DNA of 32,754 bases from an uncultured Ruminiclostridium sp. (GTDB lineage: Bacteria > Bacillota > Clostridia > Oscillospirales > Ruminococcaceae). Every line of letters starts with the position of its first letter. Positions within the stretch are counted from its first letter, which is position 1. The stretch spans positions 1 to 32,754 of the forward strand of contig CAJOMV010000027.1 in NCBI GenBank assembly GCA_905235805.1. The letters run 5' to 3'. Below, in pieces: positions 15,793 to 23,553 of the stretch. A program made the position numbers and the translations under genes. The notes beneath the pieces are model-generated. The model was not told the DNA's origin. It ran no database searches and saw only the letters and a program-made list of their open reading frames with translations.

Positions 15793-17823
15793 TTGGCAAA
15801 GATAAATCTGCTCGACAAGAGCGTGTTTGAACTGATAGCGGCGGGCGAGGTGATAGAGCGCCCCGCGTCGGTGATAAAGGAGCTCGTCGAGAATTCGATA
15901 GACGCTGGCGCAAAGCACATAACCGTGGAGATAAAGAACGGCGGCAGCACATTCATGCGGATAACCGACGACGGCTGCGGAATGCCGTTTGAGGAGATAC
16001 CGACCGCGTTCCTGCGACATGCCACAAGCAAGGTGCGGACTGCGAAGGACTTAGACCGCATATTCACTCTCGGCTTTCGCGGGGAGGCTCTCGCCTCGGT
16101 AGCCGCGGTGGCGCGTGTGGAGGTGCTGACCAAGGAGCCCGACGCTCCCATGGGCGGCAGCTTCAGGATAAGCGGCGGGGAGGTGCTGGAGCACGAGCAG
16201 ACCGGCTGCCCGGACGGCACCACGATAATAATCCGCGACCTGTTCTACAATGTCCCCGCGCGGCAAAAATTCCTGAAAAAGGATGTCACCGAGGGCAATC
16301 AGGTACAATCCCTCGTTGACCGCCTCGCTCTGGCGCACCCGGAGATAGCGTTCCGCCTTATCCGGGACAACAAGTGCGTCCGGGACACGAGCGGCGGGGG
16401 AGACTACTACTCCGCCATATATTCGGTATTCGGCAAGCAGTTCGCGCTAAGCCTCATTCCGGTAGATTTCTCGCTGAACGGCGTATCGGTGACGGGCTAT
16501 GTTTCGTCGCCGCTTTTCACGCGCGGCAACCGCTCGCTCCAGTACTTCTACGTCAACGAGCGCAATGTTCACTCGGCCACCCTCACGGCCGCGCTGGAGG
16601 AGGGCTTCCGCAACAGCATAATGGTTGGTAAGTTCCCAGCCTGCGTGCTCAATATCACCATGGCACCCGAGCTCTGCGACGTGAACGTCAGCCCCTCAAA
16701 GACGGAGGTGCGCTTCGCCTTTGACAGGAACGTTTTCGAGACGGTGAATTTCGGCGTGAAGAACGCGATACTTAACGCCGACAGCCGCCGCGAGGTGAAG
16801 CTTGAAAAGAAGGAGATACCGACCGGTGAAGCCGACACCCGCAGTCCCGACAAGGTACTGCTCGAAAAGGCGATGAACGCCATTGAGAACTCCGGGAAAG
16901 CGGAGGAGGAGCCCGACGGGAGTATGTCCGCGGAAAGGACTGCGGAAATGCCCGAGGTGTTCGCTCCGATAAACCGACCCGAGTATGTCAAGCCCGCGGC
17001 AGCGCCTTTCACTGTACCGGGTGATAAAACGGAGTATGTCCAGCAGCGTTTCAGAACTCCGCAGAAGCTTGTCATAGAGTACGACGAGGACGAGTACGGC
17101 AAGCCCTCGTCCGGAACGGCAGATGAGCCCGCCGCGGACGATGAAGAGCAGTCAAAGCAGTTCCGCTTCATAACGGGAGCCGCCTTTGAGGAGCGCCCCC
17201 GGCAGAAGGAGGAGCCGGCTCCCGTCATAACCGCGGAGCCGGAAAGACCTCCGCTCAAGGTGATAGGCGAGGCGTTCGGCACATATATACTCTGCACCAG
17301 CGGCGACGAGTTCATCATGATGGACAAGCACGCGGCGCATGAGAGGATACGCTTCGAGAAGCGCAAGAAGGAGCTCATCAAGTCCTCGCAGCTTCTCGCG
17401 GAGACTGTCGAGGTGACCCTCAGCCCTGCGCAGTATGACGCGGTGGCGGAGAACACCGACCTGCTCGCGGATATCGGTATAGAGGTAGTGCTCGAGGACG
17501 GGCGCTGCGGCATCACAGCGGCACCCTCGGCGTTCACCGGCGGCGCGGACGCGATAGACCCCGCGGAGATGATAGTCCACTGCGCCGATGCTCTCGCTGG
17601 CGGCAACGGGAATATCGAAGCTGTCATCTACGGCGACCTGCTCCATACACGGGCATGCAAGTCCGCGATAAAGGCGCACGACGTCACCTCCCCGCAGGAG
17701 CTAGAGGCGCTGGCACAGGAGGTCTGGGCGAACGAGGGTATACGCTTCTGCCCACACGGACGCCCGATAATGGTAAAGCTGACGGAATACGAGATAGAGA
17801 AGTATTTCAGCAGAATACAGTAG
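15793..17823 (+). CDS. mutL: DNA mismatch repair protein MutL (endonuclease type)
   Basis: Couples MutS to strand nicking. The GHKL ATPase has the catalytic Glu30 in VIKELVENSIDAGA, DDGCGM (59-64), ATSK (77-80) and GFRGEAL (94-100). A linker of about 170 acidic and Pro-rich residues follows. The C-terminal endonuclease domain carries DKHAAHERIRFE (511-522), ACKSAIKAHD (from 621) and CPHGRP (653-658), as expected in bacteria without MutH. The usual DQHA has Lys in place of Gln. The start is TTG with aagga 11 bases upstream. 676 residues. Confidence 0.96.
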   Translation: MAKINLLDKSVFELIAAGEVIERPASVIKELVENSIDAGAKHITVEIKNGGSTFMRITDDGCGMPFEEIPTAFLRHATSKVRTAKDLDRIFTLGFRGEALASVAAVARVEVLTKEPDAPMGGSFRISGGEVLEHEQTGCPDGTTIIIRDLFYNVPARQKFLKKDVTEGNQVQSLVDRLALAHPEIAFRLIRDNKCVRDTSGGGDYYSAIYSVFGKQFALSLIPVDFSLNGVSVTGYVSSPLFTRGNRSLQYFYVNERNVHSATLTAALEEGFRNSIMVGKFPACVLNITMAPELCDVNVSPSKTEVRFAFDRNVFETVNFGVKNAILNADSRREVKLEKKEIPTGEADTRSPDKVLLEKAMNAIENSGKAEEEPDGSMSAERTAEMPEVFAPINRPEYVKPAAAPFTVPGDKTEYVQQRFRTPQKLVIEYDEDEYGKPSSGTADEPAADDEEQSKQFRFITGAAFEERPRQKEEPAPVITAEPERPPLKVIGEAFGTYILCTSGDEFIMMDKHAAHERIRFEKRKKELIKSSQLLAETVEVTLSPAQYDAVAENTDLLADIGIEVVLEDGRCGITAAPSAFTGGADAIDPAEMIVHCADALAGGNGNIEAVIYGDLLHTRACKSAIKAHDVTSPQELEALAQEVWANEGIRFCPHGRPIMVKLTEYEIEKYFSRIQ

Positions 17824-17851
17824 CAGTGAACAGTGAATAATGAATAGTGAA
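17824..17851 (+). repeat. Four-copy heptamer tandem repeat (consensus YARTGAA)
   Basis: Immediately after the mutL TAG: cagtgaa, cagtgaa, taatgaa, tagtgaa, then a partial tag. The four 7-base units differ by one or two bases. They fill most of the mutL-miaA gap. Heptamer repeats of this kind occur between genes in several bacterial groups; the origin here is not known. Confidence 0.8.
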
Positions 17852-17861
17852 TAGTTTTGGT

Positions 17862-17876
17862 GCCGCCTGCGGCGGC
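17862..17876 (+). repeat. Perfect G+C-rich palindrome next to the heptamer repeat
   Basis: gccgcc (17862-17867) and ggcggc (17871-17876) form a 6-bp stem around tgc. No T-run follows, so it is not a simple terminator. It directly abuts the miaA start region and would fold close to the ribosome binding site of miaA. Confidence 0.65.
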
Positions 17877-17880
17877 GATC

Positions 17881-18834
17881 ATGAATGACGGATATATGAA
17901 CAAGATATTTCTTGCCGTGGTCTGCGGACCCACGGCATCGGGTAAAACAAAGCTCGCGGTGGATCTTGCGAGGGAGTTTGACGGGGAAGTGGTCTCCGCG
18001 GACTCCATGCAGATATACAAGGGCATGGATATAGCAAGCGCGAAGCCTACGGAAGAAGAGAAAATGGGGATACCGCACCACTTAATGGACTTCCTCGACC
18101 CGAGGGAGACGTTCTCGGTGGCGGACTACGCGGAGCTTGCCCGCAAGGCGATAGCGGACATACATTCCCGGGGAAAGCTGCCGATAATGTGCGGCGGCAC
18201 GGGGCTGTACATCAATACGGTCGTGGATAACATCATATTCGACGGCACAGGCAGCGACCCCGCGTACCGTGCGGAGCTGAAAGCACTTGCCGAGGAGAAG
18301 GGCGCTGGGTATCTGCTGGATATGCTGGCGGGCATCGACCCGGAAACGGCGGCGCAGCTCCATGAGAACAACGTAAAGCGCGTCATTCGGGCGCTGGAGG
18401 TGTACCGCAGCTCGGGAAGGACAATGACGGAGCAGAAGGCAGCGAGCCGTCTGGAGCCGTCCCCCTACGAGCCGTGCATGATGATGATAGACTTCCCGCG
18501 GGAGGTGCTGTATGAGCGGATAGACAGGCGCGTGGACATGATGCTGGAGGCGGGGCTTATCGACGAGGCGAGGGAGTTCTTCACCCACCCCGACTGCGCC
18601 ACAGCCGCGCAGGCTATTGGGTATAAGGAGCTTAAGCCCTTCCTCGACGGGCAGCGTACCCTTGAGGAATGCACGGACGAATTGAAGCGCGCGACCCGCA
18701 GATACGCGAAAAGACAGCTCACATGGTTCAAAAAAGATAGTCGAATTGAACATATTTCGGCAGAGAATGCCGTCAATTATGATAAAATTTATAAAAATGC
18801 GGAAAATTTAATAAAAAAATATAGCTTTTTATAA
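17881..18834 (+). CDS. miaA: tRNA dimethylallyltransferase
   Basis: Adds a dimethylallyl group to A37 of tRNAs reading codons that begin with U; MiaB acts on the product. The P-loop is GPTASGKT (16-23 from the chosen start). SADSMQIYKGMDIASAKPT is the substrate-binding signature, followed by GGTGLYI and the late QAIGYKEL block. There is no clear SD; ATG at 17881 or at 17896 (starting MNKIFLAVV) both fit, and TTG 17857 is unlikely because it would translate the palindrome. The order mutS-mutL-miaA-hfq is widespread in bacteria. Confidence 0.95.
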   Translation: MNDGYMNKIFLAVVCGPTASGKTKLAVDLAREFDGEVVSADSMQIYKGMDIASAKPTEEEKMGIPHHLMDFLDPRETFSVADYAELARKAIADIHSRGKLPIMCGGTGLYINTVVDNIIFDGTGSDPAYRAELKALAEEKGAGYLLDMLAGIDPETAAQLHENNVKRVIRALEVYRSSGRTMTEQKAASRLEPSPYEPCMMMIDFPREVLYERIDRRVDMMLEAGLIDEAREFFTHPDCATAAQAIGYKELKPFLDGQRTLEECTDELKRATRRYAKRQLTWFKKDSRIEHISAENAVNYDKIYKNAENLIKKYSFL

Positions 18835-18844
18835 AAAAGTATGT

Positions 18845-18850
18845 TATAAT
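18845..18850 (+). promoter_or_regulatory. Possible -10 element of an hfq promoter
   Basis: A perfect TATAAT just after the miaA stop in an AT-rich stretch, about 105 bases before hfq. The -35 position (tagctt at 18822-18827 with a 17-base spacer) is poor, so the call rests on the -10 and the long leader. Confidence 0.45.
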
Positions 18851-18857
18851 AAATAAG

Positions 18858-18897
18858 TATGATATTGTGGCGGTCCCGGTTCATTCGATATATCATA
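18858..18897 (+). promoter_or_regulatory. Inverted repeat in the hfq 5' leader
   Basis: tatgatat (18858-18865) pairs perfectly with atatcata (18890-18897) over a 24-base loop containing cggtcccgg. If transcription starts after the TATAAT at 18845-18850, the stem forms at the very 5' end of the hfq mRNA. A 5' stem could stabilise the message or serve autoregulation by Hfq; both are inference. Confidence 0.45.
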
Positions 18898-18956
18898 AAA
18901 TTAAAAAGCCGGTGTGAGCGCACTACTTGGGATAGGTATTTAAGGAAGGTAACAAA

Positions 18957-19217
18957 ATGGCTAAGGAACTCAATCTTCAGGACGTATTTCTCAATCAGGC
19001 AAGAAAAGACCGTATCCCCGTAACGATCTATATTACGAACGGTTTTCAGTTCAAGGGCATCGTGAAGGGCTTCGACAACTACACGGTGATACTCGATACA
19101 GACGGAAAGCAGAATCTTATCTATAAGCACGCCATTTCCACAATAACACCCCTCAGACCTATATCGCTGCTCGATGCCTTCGACAAGGAAGACGGCGAGA
19201 ACAAGGATAACGGCTGA
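18957..19217 (+). CDS. hfq: RNA chaperone Hfq
   Basis: An Sm-like hexameric RNA-binding protein. The Sm1 region ([20 protein letters not shown] with [18 protein letters not shown]) and the Sm2 motif ([10 protein letters not shown]) are intact. The C-terminal tail is short and acidic, as in Gram-positive Hfq. 86 residues. The SD aaggaagg precedes the ATG. The stop overlaps the next start (TGATG), so the HlyD-like gene is translated in the wake of hfq. Confidence 0.96.
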   Translation: MAKELNLQDVFLNQARKDRIPVTIYITNGFQFKGIVKGFDNYTVILDTDGKQNLIYKHAISTITPLRPISLLDAFDKEDGENKDNG

Positions 19218-20458
19218 TGGAGGAATCGGATAAGAGGCGGGCGTTTACCACCCGGATAATCTGGGTGGTGATCGGCGTATTCTTTCTCGTTATGGTCATC
19301 AGTCCGCTGGTGCTGCGATACGGAAGCACGATACGCACCGAGACGGCAACGCTCACCACGCTGACCGAGGTAATAAATTTCAAGGGCGTTTATGTAAGGG
19401 ACGAGAAGCTCGTCACCTACAACGTCAACGGCATTATCAGCTACACCCACTCCGACGGCTCGAAGGTCGGCAAGAATTCGGTCATTGCGGAGGTGTACAA
19501 GAACCGCTCCGACATAGCGCTGCGGCAGCAGATAGACGAGCTCACCGCACAGCGGGAGGTGCTCGTTGATGCGCAGAACTTTGTGGGCGCGGATACCTCG
19601 CAGCTCGAGTCCTTCACCGCGCAGATAGGTGAGAAGCACTCCGACCTGCTGAAGGAGATATACGACAAGGACTACGAGACCGCCTCCCTGATGAAGAACG
19701 ACATTCTCAACCTCCAGAGCAAGCGGGAGATAGTCAAGGGCGGAAACATATCCTTCGATGAAAAGATAGCGGCGATCGACAGCAAGATAGCTGACTTAAG
19801 CTCGAAGATATCCTACGAGCCCTACGGCATCACCATAACCGAGACCGGCTACTTCATCAGCAAGGTTGACGGCTATGAGAGCAAGCTCAACACCCAGAAC
19901 GTCCTCGACCTTACCGCGGAGCAGATCGACGAGATAACCTCGGCTGAGGAGCGGCAGGAAAACCCCATGGGAGTTATCGGCAAGCTCGTCAGCGACTATA
20001 CATGGTACATGGCGGCAGTCCTCGATAACGTCAAGCTCGGAACGGTGTTCCAGGGCGCGACGGTACAGCTTCGCATAGGAAACTCAAACCAGAACGTAAA
20101 GGCGGAGATAGTCAGCCTCAAGCCCCAGCCCGACGGGCGCAGCGTGGCGGTGTTCAAGTGCGATATGTTCCTCGCGAATTTCATAAATTCCCGCGTCGCG
20201 CAGTCGAGACTGATCCTTGAGGATCACACGGGCATAATGGTGCCGAACTCGGCGCTCCGTATGGAGAACGACGAAGTCGGCGTATACATACAGGACGGTT
20301 CGGTGGTAAGGTTCAGAAAGGTGAACCAGATACTCTCGCAGGAGGAATTTACCCTTGTTGAGGATACCTCGGAGCTTTCAAAGGACGGTTATCTGTCGCT
20401 GTATGACAATATAATCGTGGAAGGAAGGGATCTGCATGACGGCAGGATCGTCGGATAA
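19217..20458 (+). CDS. HlyD-like membrane adaptor protein, no transporter partner
   Basis: A 413-residue protein with one N-terminal membrane segment (about 14-34, IIWVVIGVFFLVMVISPLVL). A lipoyl/barrel-like region (IISYTHSDGSKVGKNSVIAE) follows, then a coiled-coil hairpin at about 95-190, and a C-terminal beta-rich part (VQLRIGNSNQNVKAEIVSLK, GIMVPNSALRMENDEVGVYI). This is the layout of HlyD/MFP adaptors. No ABC or RND transporter gene is nearby; instead yggS, sepF, ylmH and divIVA follow, so an envelope or division-site role is suggested by context. The ATG overlaps the hfq stop and the 3' end overlaps yggS. Confidence 0.8.
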   Translation: MEESDKRRAFTTRIIWVVIGVFFLVMVISPLVLRYGSTIRTETATLTTLTEVINFKGVYVRDEKLVTYNVNGIISYTHSDGSKVGKNSVIAEVYKNRSDIALRQQIDELTAQREVLVDAQNFVGADTSQLESFTAQIGEKHSDLLKEIYDKDYETASLMKNDILNLQSKREIVKGGNISFDEKIAAIDSKIADLSSKISYEPYGITITETGYFISKVDGYESKLNTQNVLDLTAEQIDEITSAEERQENPMGVIGKLVSDYTWYMAAVLDNVKLGTVFQGATVQLRIGNSNQNVKAEIVSLKPQPDGRSVAVFKCDMFLANFINSRVAQSRLILEDHTGIMVPNSALRMENDEVGVYIQDGSVVRFRKVNQILSQEEFTLVEDTSELSKDGYLSLYDNIIVEGRDLHDGRIVG

Positions 20459-21158
20459 CGTACTTTCCGCTGTTTCGGACAACCTTAAGCGAATACGGGA
20501 AAACATCGCGGAGGCTAAGTTTAAAGCAGGTCGCACCGATGAAGTGCGGCTCATGGGAGTCACCAAGACTGTGGATCCGGAGATAGTCAGCTTCTCGGTG
20601 AAGGAGGGGGTGACGCTCCTCGGTGAGAACAGGGTGCAGGAGTTCCTCGACAAGAGGGACAGATACGAGGGCAGCCCCGAGATACACTTCATAGGCGGGC
20701 TCCAGACAAATAAAGTAAAATATATCATAGACAAGGTAAGCATGATACATTCCGCGGACAGCGAAAAGCTGATACGGGAGATAGACCGCCGCGCGGTGAA
20801 CGCGGGACTGCGTATGGACATACTTATCGAGGTGAATATAGGCGGCGAGGAGAGCAAGAGCGGCGTGATGCCGGAGGCTCTCGATGAGCTCGCGTACATG
20901 GCGGCTGAGATGAGCGGAGTGAGACTCCGCGGACTGATGGCGATACCGCCGATAGATGTGAACGGAAGCTCGGAGATATACTTCGCAAAAATGCAGCGGC
21001 TTTTTTCCGACCTTAAGGACAGGACGAGCGGCGATGACAGATTCGCGGTGGATACGCTGTCAATGGGAATGTCGGGAGACTATGAGACCGCCATTCTGCA
21101 CGGCTCAACGATCGTCCGTATCGGGAGCGTGCTCTACGGAAAAAGAATTTACAGATAA
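20436..21158 (+). CDS. yggS: YggS/YlmE family PLP-binding protein
   Basis: A PLP homeostasis protein, with no known catalytic activity in its relatives. The PLP lysine is Lys44 in LMGVTKTV. GENRVQEFLDK, IHFIGGLQTNKVKYI and VNIGGEESKSGV are family blocks, and LSMGMSGDYETAILHGSTIVRIGS ends the barrel. 240 residues. The ATG overlaps the previous gene by 23 bases, with ggaagggat upstream as SD. As ylmE it precedes sepF in Bacillus and many Clostridia. Confidence 0.94.
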   Translation: MTAGSSDNVLSAVSDNLKRIRENIAEAKFKAGRTDEVRLMGVTKTVDPEIVSFSVKEGVTLLGENRVQEFLDKRDRYEGSPEIHFIGGLQTNKVKYIIDKVSMIHSADSEKLIREIDRRAVNAGLRMDILIEVNIGGEESKSGVMPEALDELAYMAAEMSGVRLRGLMAIPPIDVNGSSEIYFAKMQRLFSDLKDRTSGDDRFAVDTLSMGMSGDYETAILHGSTIVRIGSVLYGKRIYR

Positions 21159-21214
21159 GCTTATCATATATCAACAATATCCCGCGCGGGTACGGCGGGA
21201 GAAGGAGGATTCGT

Positions 21215-21658
21215 ATGGGATTCAAGGACATAATCAGGAAAATGGGTATCGACGGCGGCGACGAGAATTACGACGACGCCAATGATTACGCGAGCGATGT
21301 CCCCTCGGCTATCAATTTCGACGATTATGAGGGAACAAGACCGACGATCAAGAGCACAAAGATGATGAGCATACCCGCGACGACACATCTGCAGGTCATC
21401 GTCGTAAAGCCCGAGAAGTATTCGGACGCTGCCGCTATCGCTGATCATTTCAAGAACAAGAAGACCGTGGTTCTGAACCTTGACAATACCAACAAGGACG
21501 TAGCGAACAGACTCATCGACTTCCTCGGCGGCGTGGCGTATGCCGCTGACGGAGACCTGAAGCGCATCGCGAGCACCACCTACATAATCGTTCCCGTGAA
21601 CGTAGATATCTCGGGCGATATGATCGAGGAGCTCGGCAGCAACAACGACTTCATCTAA
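21215..21658 (+). CDS. sepF: Cell division protein SepF
   Basis: A membrane-binding protein that tethers and bundles FtsZ at the septum. It begins MGFKDIIRKMGI, the amphipathic helix used for membrane binding, followed by an acidic linker (DGGDENYDDANDYA). The SepF core (about 60-140) has VIVVKPEKYSDAAAIADHFK, VLNLDNTNKDVANRLIDFLG and the YIIVPVNVDIS strand. 147 residues. A good SD (agaaggagg) is present. Confidence 0.95.
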   Translation: MGFKDIIRKMGIDGGDENYDDANDYASDVPSAINFDDYEGTRPTIKSTKMMSIPATTHLQVIVVKPEKYSDAAAIADHFKNKKTVVLNLDNTNKDVANRLIDFLGGVAYAADGDLKRIASTTYIIVPVNVDISGDMIEELGSNNDFI

Positions 21659-21667
21659 GCAGAGATC

Positions 21668-22420
21668 GTGGAAGCGGAAACTTTCTCCGCGCGTCTCGAG
21701 GATATGTGCGTGCTTGCGGAAAAGCGGGGAAGACCCGTTTATTCCGCGTTTCTGAATGACCGCGAGCAGTATGAGGCTGAAAGGCTCCTCGGAAAGCGTC
21801 ACGGTATTACGGTAATGCTGTGGGGCGGTGATGAGGCGTGCCTGCGAAGGGTGCTGTGCGTTGCGCCGGAGGACTTCGCGCCGGAGCGGGAGGATTTTCC
21901 CATATACCCGCTGACGCTTAAGTTCAGAAAGGCGGACAAGCCGGAGCACCGGGATTTTCTCGGCGCGTTCATGGGTCTCGGGATAGAGCGTGAGACCGTC
22001 GGGGACATCTTCATCGGCGATGGCTGCGCCGCGGTATTCTGCACGAAAACGGCGCGGGATATGATCACCGACTGCATTACCGCTGTCGGGAGGATAGGCG
22101 TATCGGTGGAGGACGGGCTGACGGACAACGCGAGGAGTGCCGTGAAGCCGGCGGAGTTCAGGGATATCACTATAAATACCGCGTCGCTCAGAGCGGACTG
22201 CATCGTCGGAAGGATAACCGGGCTTTCCCGGGAGAAGTCGGCGGAGCTTATCCGTTCGGGGAGCTTCATGCTCAATTACTCCGAGTGCTGCAATATCAGC
22301 AGGACGCTTTCGGAGGGCGACGTGCTGACCATACGCGGTCACGGGAAATACGTCCTGACGGGAGACATTGCGGAAACGAAAAAGGGACGGATACGAATGA
22401 CCGTAAAAAAATACAGTTAA
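21668..22420 (+). CDS. ylmH: YlmH-type RNA-binding protein with S4 domain
   Basis: A 250-residue protein with the YlmH-type N-terminal region (RPVYSAFLNDREQYEAERLL, FLGAFMGLGIERETVGDIFI) and a C-terminal S4 RNA-binding domain from about 180 (NTASLRADCIVGRITGLSRE through EGDVLTIRGHGKY). YlmH relatives act in ribosome-associated quality control; a division role is historical and weaker. The start is GTG at 21668, 9 bases after sepF, with no strong SD, so translational coupling is likely. Confidence 0.9.
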   Translation: MEAETFSARLEDMCVLAEKRGRPVYSAFLNDREQYEAERLLGKRHGITVMLWGGDEACLRRVLCVAPEDFAPEREDFPIYPLTLKFRKADKPEHRDFLGAFMGLGIERETVGDIFIGDGCAAVFCTKTARDMITDCITAVGRIGVSVEDGLTDNARSAVKPAEFRDITINTASLRADCIVGRITGLSREKSAELIRSGSFMLNYSECCNISRTLSEGDVLTIRGHGKYVLTGDIAETKKGRIRMTVKKYS

Positions 22421-22465
22421 GACGCGAAGAAGGATACCGTCAAGGCTGAAAACGGAGGATAATAA

Positions 22466-23518
22466 ATGGATATCAATACCATAATCAACAGAGAATTTAC
22501 CGAGGCAATGAGGGGCTACAAGAAGGAAGAAGTCGATGAAGTGCTTGACTCCGTGACCCGTGAATTTGCCCAGATAAAGAAGGAAAACGAGGACTTAGAG
22601 AAGAAGCTTCAGGTATGCGCGGACAAGATACGCGAATACCGTGAGGACGAGGACGCGCTTAAGGACGCCCTGCTCGGTGCGCAGAAGGCTGGAAAGGCTA
22701 TCATCTCCGACGCGAACGAAAAGTCCGCCGCCATAATCAAGGAAGCGGAGGACGAGGCTGCCGACAGACGTCAGGAAGCCGACGACTACGTTGCCGACAG
22801 AAAGGCTGAGGCAGAGAAGATAATCGCCGACGCGCTCGCCGAGAAGAAGCGTATCGAAGATGAAGCGCAGAAGGCTAAGGACGATATCCATGCGCAGATG
22901 GTCATACAGACTCAGCTTGACGAGGAGATACTCGACCGTACAAAGCGCGAGGCGGAGGATTTCCGCACCCGCATAATCATGGAGTACAACAACCACATCG
23001 AGTTCATCAAGAAGATACCCGAGCAGTGCTTCAACGAGTTCGTGCTCAGCAATTCACAGAACCACAACAGCGTCGCTCTGCGTGAGCTCATAGCCGCGCA
23101 GCAGGGTATACAGACCCCCTCGGTCCCCGACCTTGCCGACGCCGTGGCAGAGGAGCCTGAGGAGGACGAGGAGCGTGATTCCGATGTCAAGGTCGTAGAG
23201 TCGCTGTCCGGCATCGAGGTGCGTGAGAGCGATTCCGAGGAAGTAGAGGAAGAAGAGGAGCAGACGGCGGAGACCGACGCTGAGGACGAGGCGGAGCGCG
23301 AAGAGAAGTCCTCGGCAGTTACGGGCAGCTTCACCGTAGAGAACGCTTTCGGCGACGATGACGACGAAGGCGGGGAGAGCGGCACCGGCATTCCGGATTT
23401 TCTTTCCGCAAAGCCCACCCGTACAAATAACGGCAGCTCCAAGTACGACAAGCTTGAATTCGGCAGCAACAACAGCGGAAATAACTTCAATTATCACAAC
23501 AAGAAAAAGAAAAGATAA
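22466..23518 (+). CDS. divIVA: DivIVA-family cell division/polarity protein
   Basis: Begins MDINTIINREFTEAMRGYKK, the DivIVA membrane-curvature-sensing domain, followed by a long coiled coil (about 30-200) rich in Ala, Glu, Lys and Asp. The last 130 residues are a strongly acidic, low-complexity tail (EEPEEDEERDSDVK, VEEEEEQTAETDAEDEAERE) ending Asn-rich and then basic (HNKKKKR). At 350 residues it is about twice the length of B. subtilis DivIVA; the extra length is the tail. A good SD (cggagg) is present. Confidence 0.92.
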   Translation: MDINTIINREFTEAMRGYKKEEVDEVLDSVTREFAQIKKENEDLEKKLQVCADKIREYREDEDALKDALLGAQKAGKAIISDANEKSAAIIKEAEDEAADRRQEADDYVADRKAEAEKIIADALAEKKRIEDEAQKAKDDIHAQMVIQTQLDEEILDRTKREAEDFRTRIIMEYNNHIEFIKKIPEQCFNEFVLSNSQNHNSVALRELIAAQQGIQTPSVPDLADAVAEEPEEDEERDSDVKVVESLSGIEVRESDSEEVEEEEEQTAETDAEDEAEREEKSSAVTGSFTVENAFGDDDDEGGESGTGIPDFLSAKPTRTNNGSSKYDKLEFGSNNSGNNFNYHNKKKKR

Positions 23519-23553
23519 ATACATAATACAACAAAACGAAAGGACAAAAACAA

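Noticed and set aside
23519..23553. T-box riboswitch before ileS
   Set aside because: Only 35 bases are available and no specifier or T-box sequence is present.
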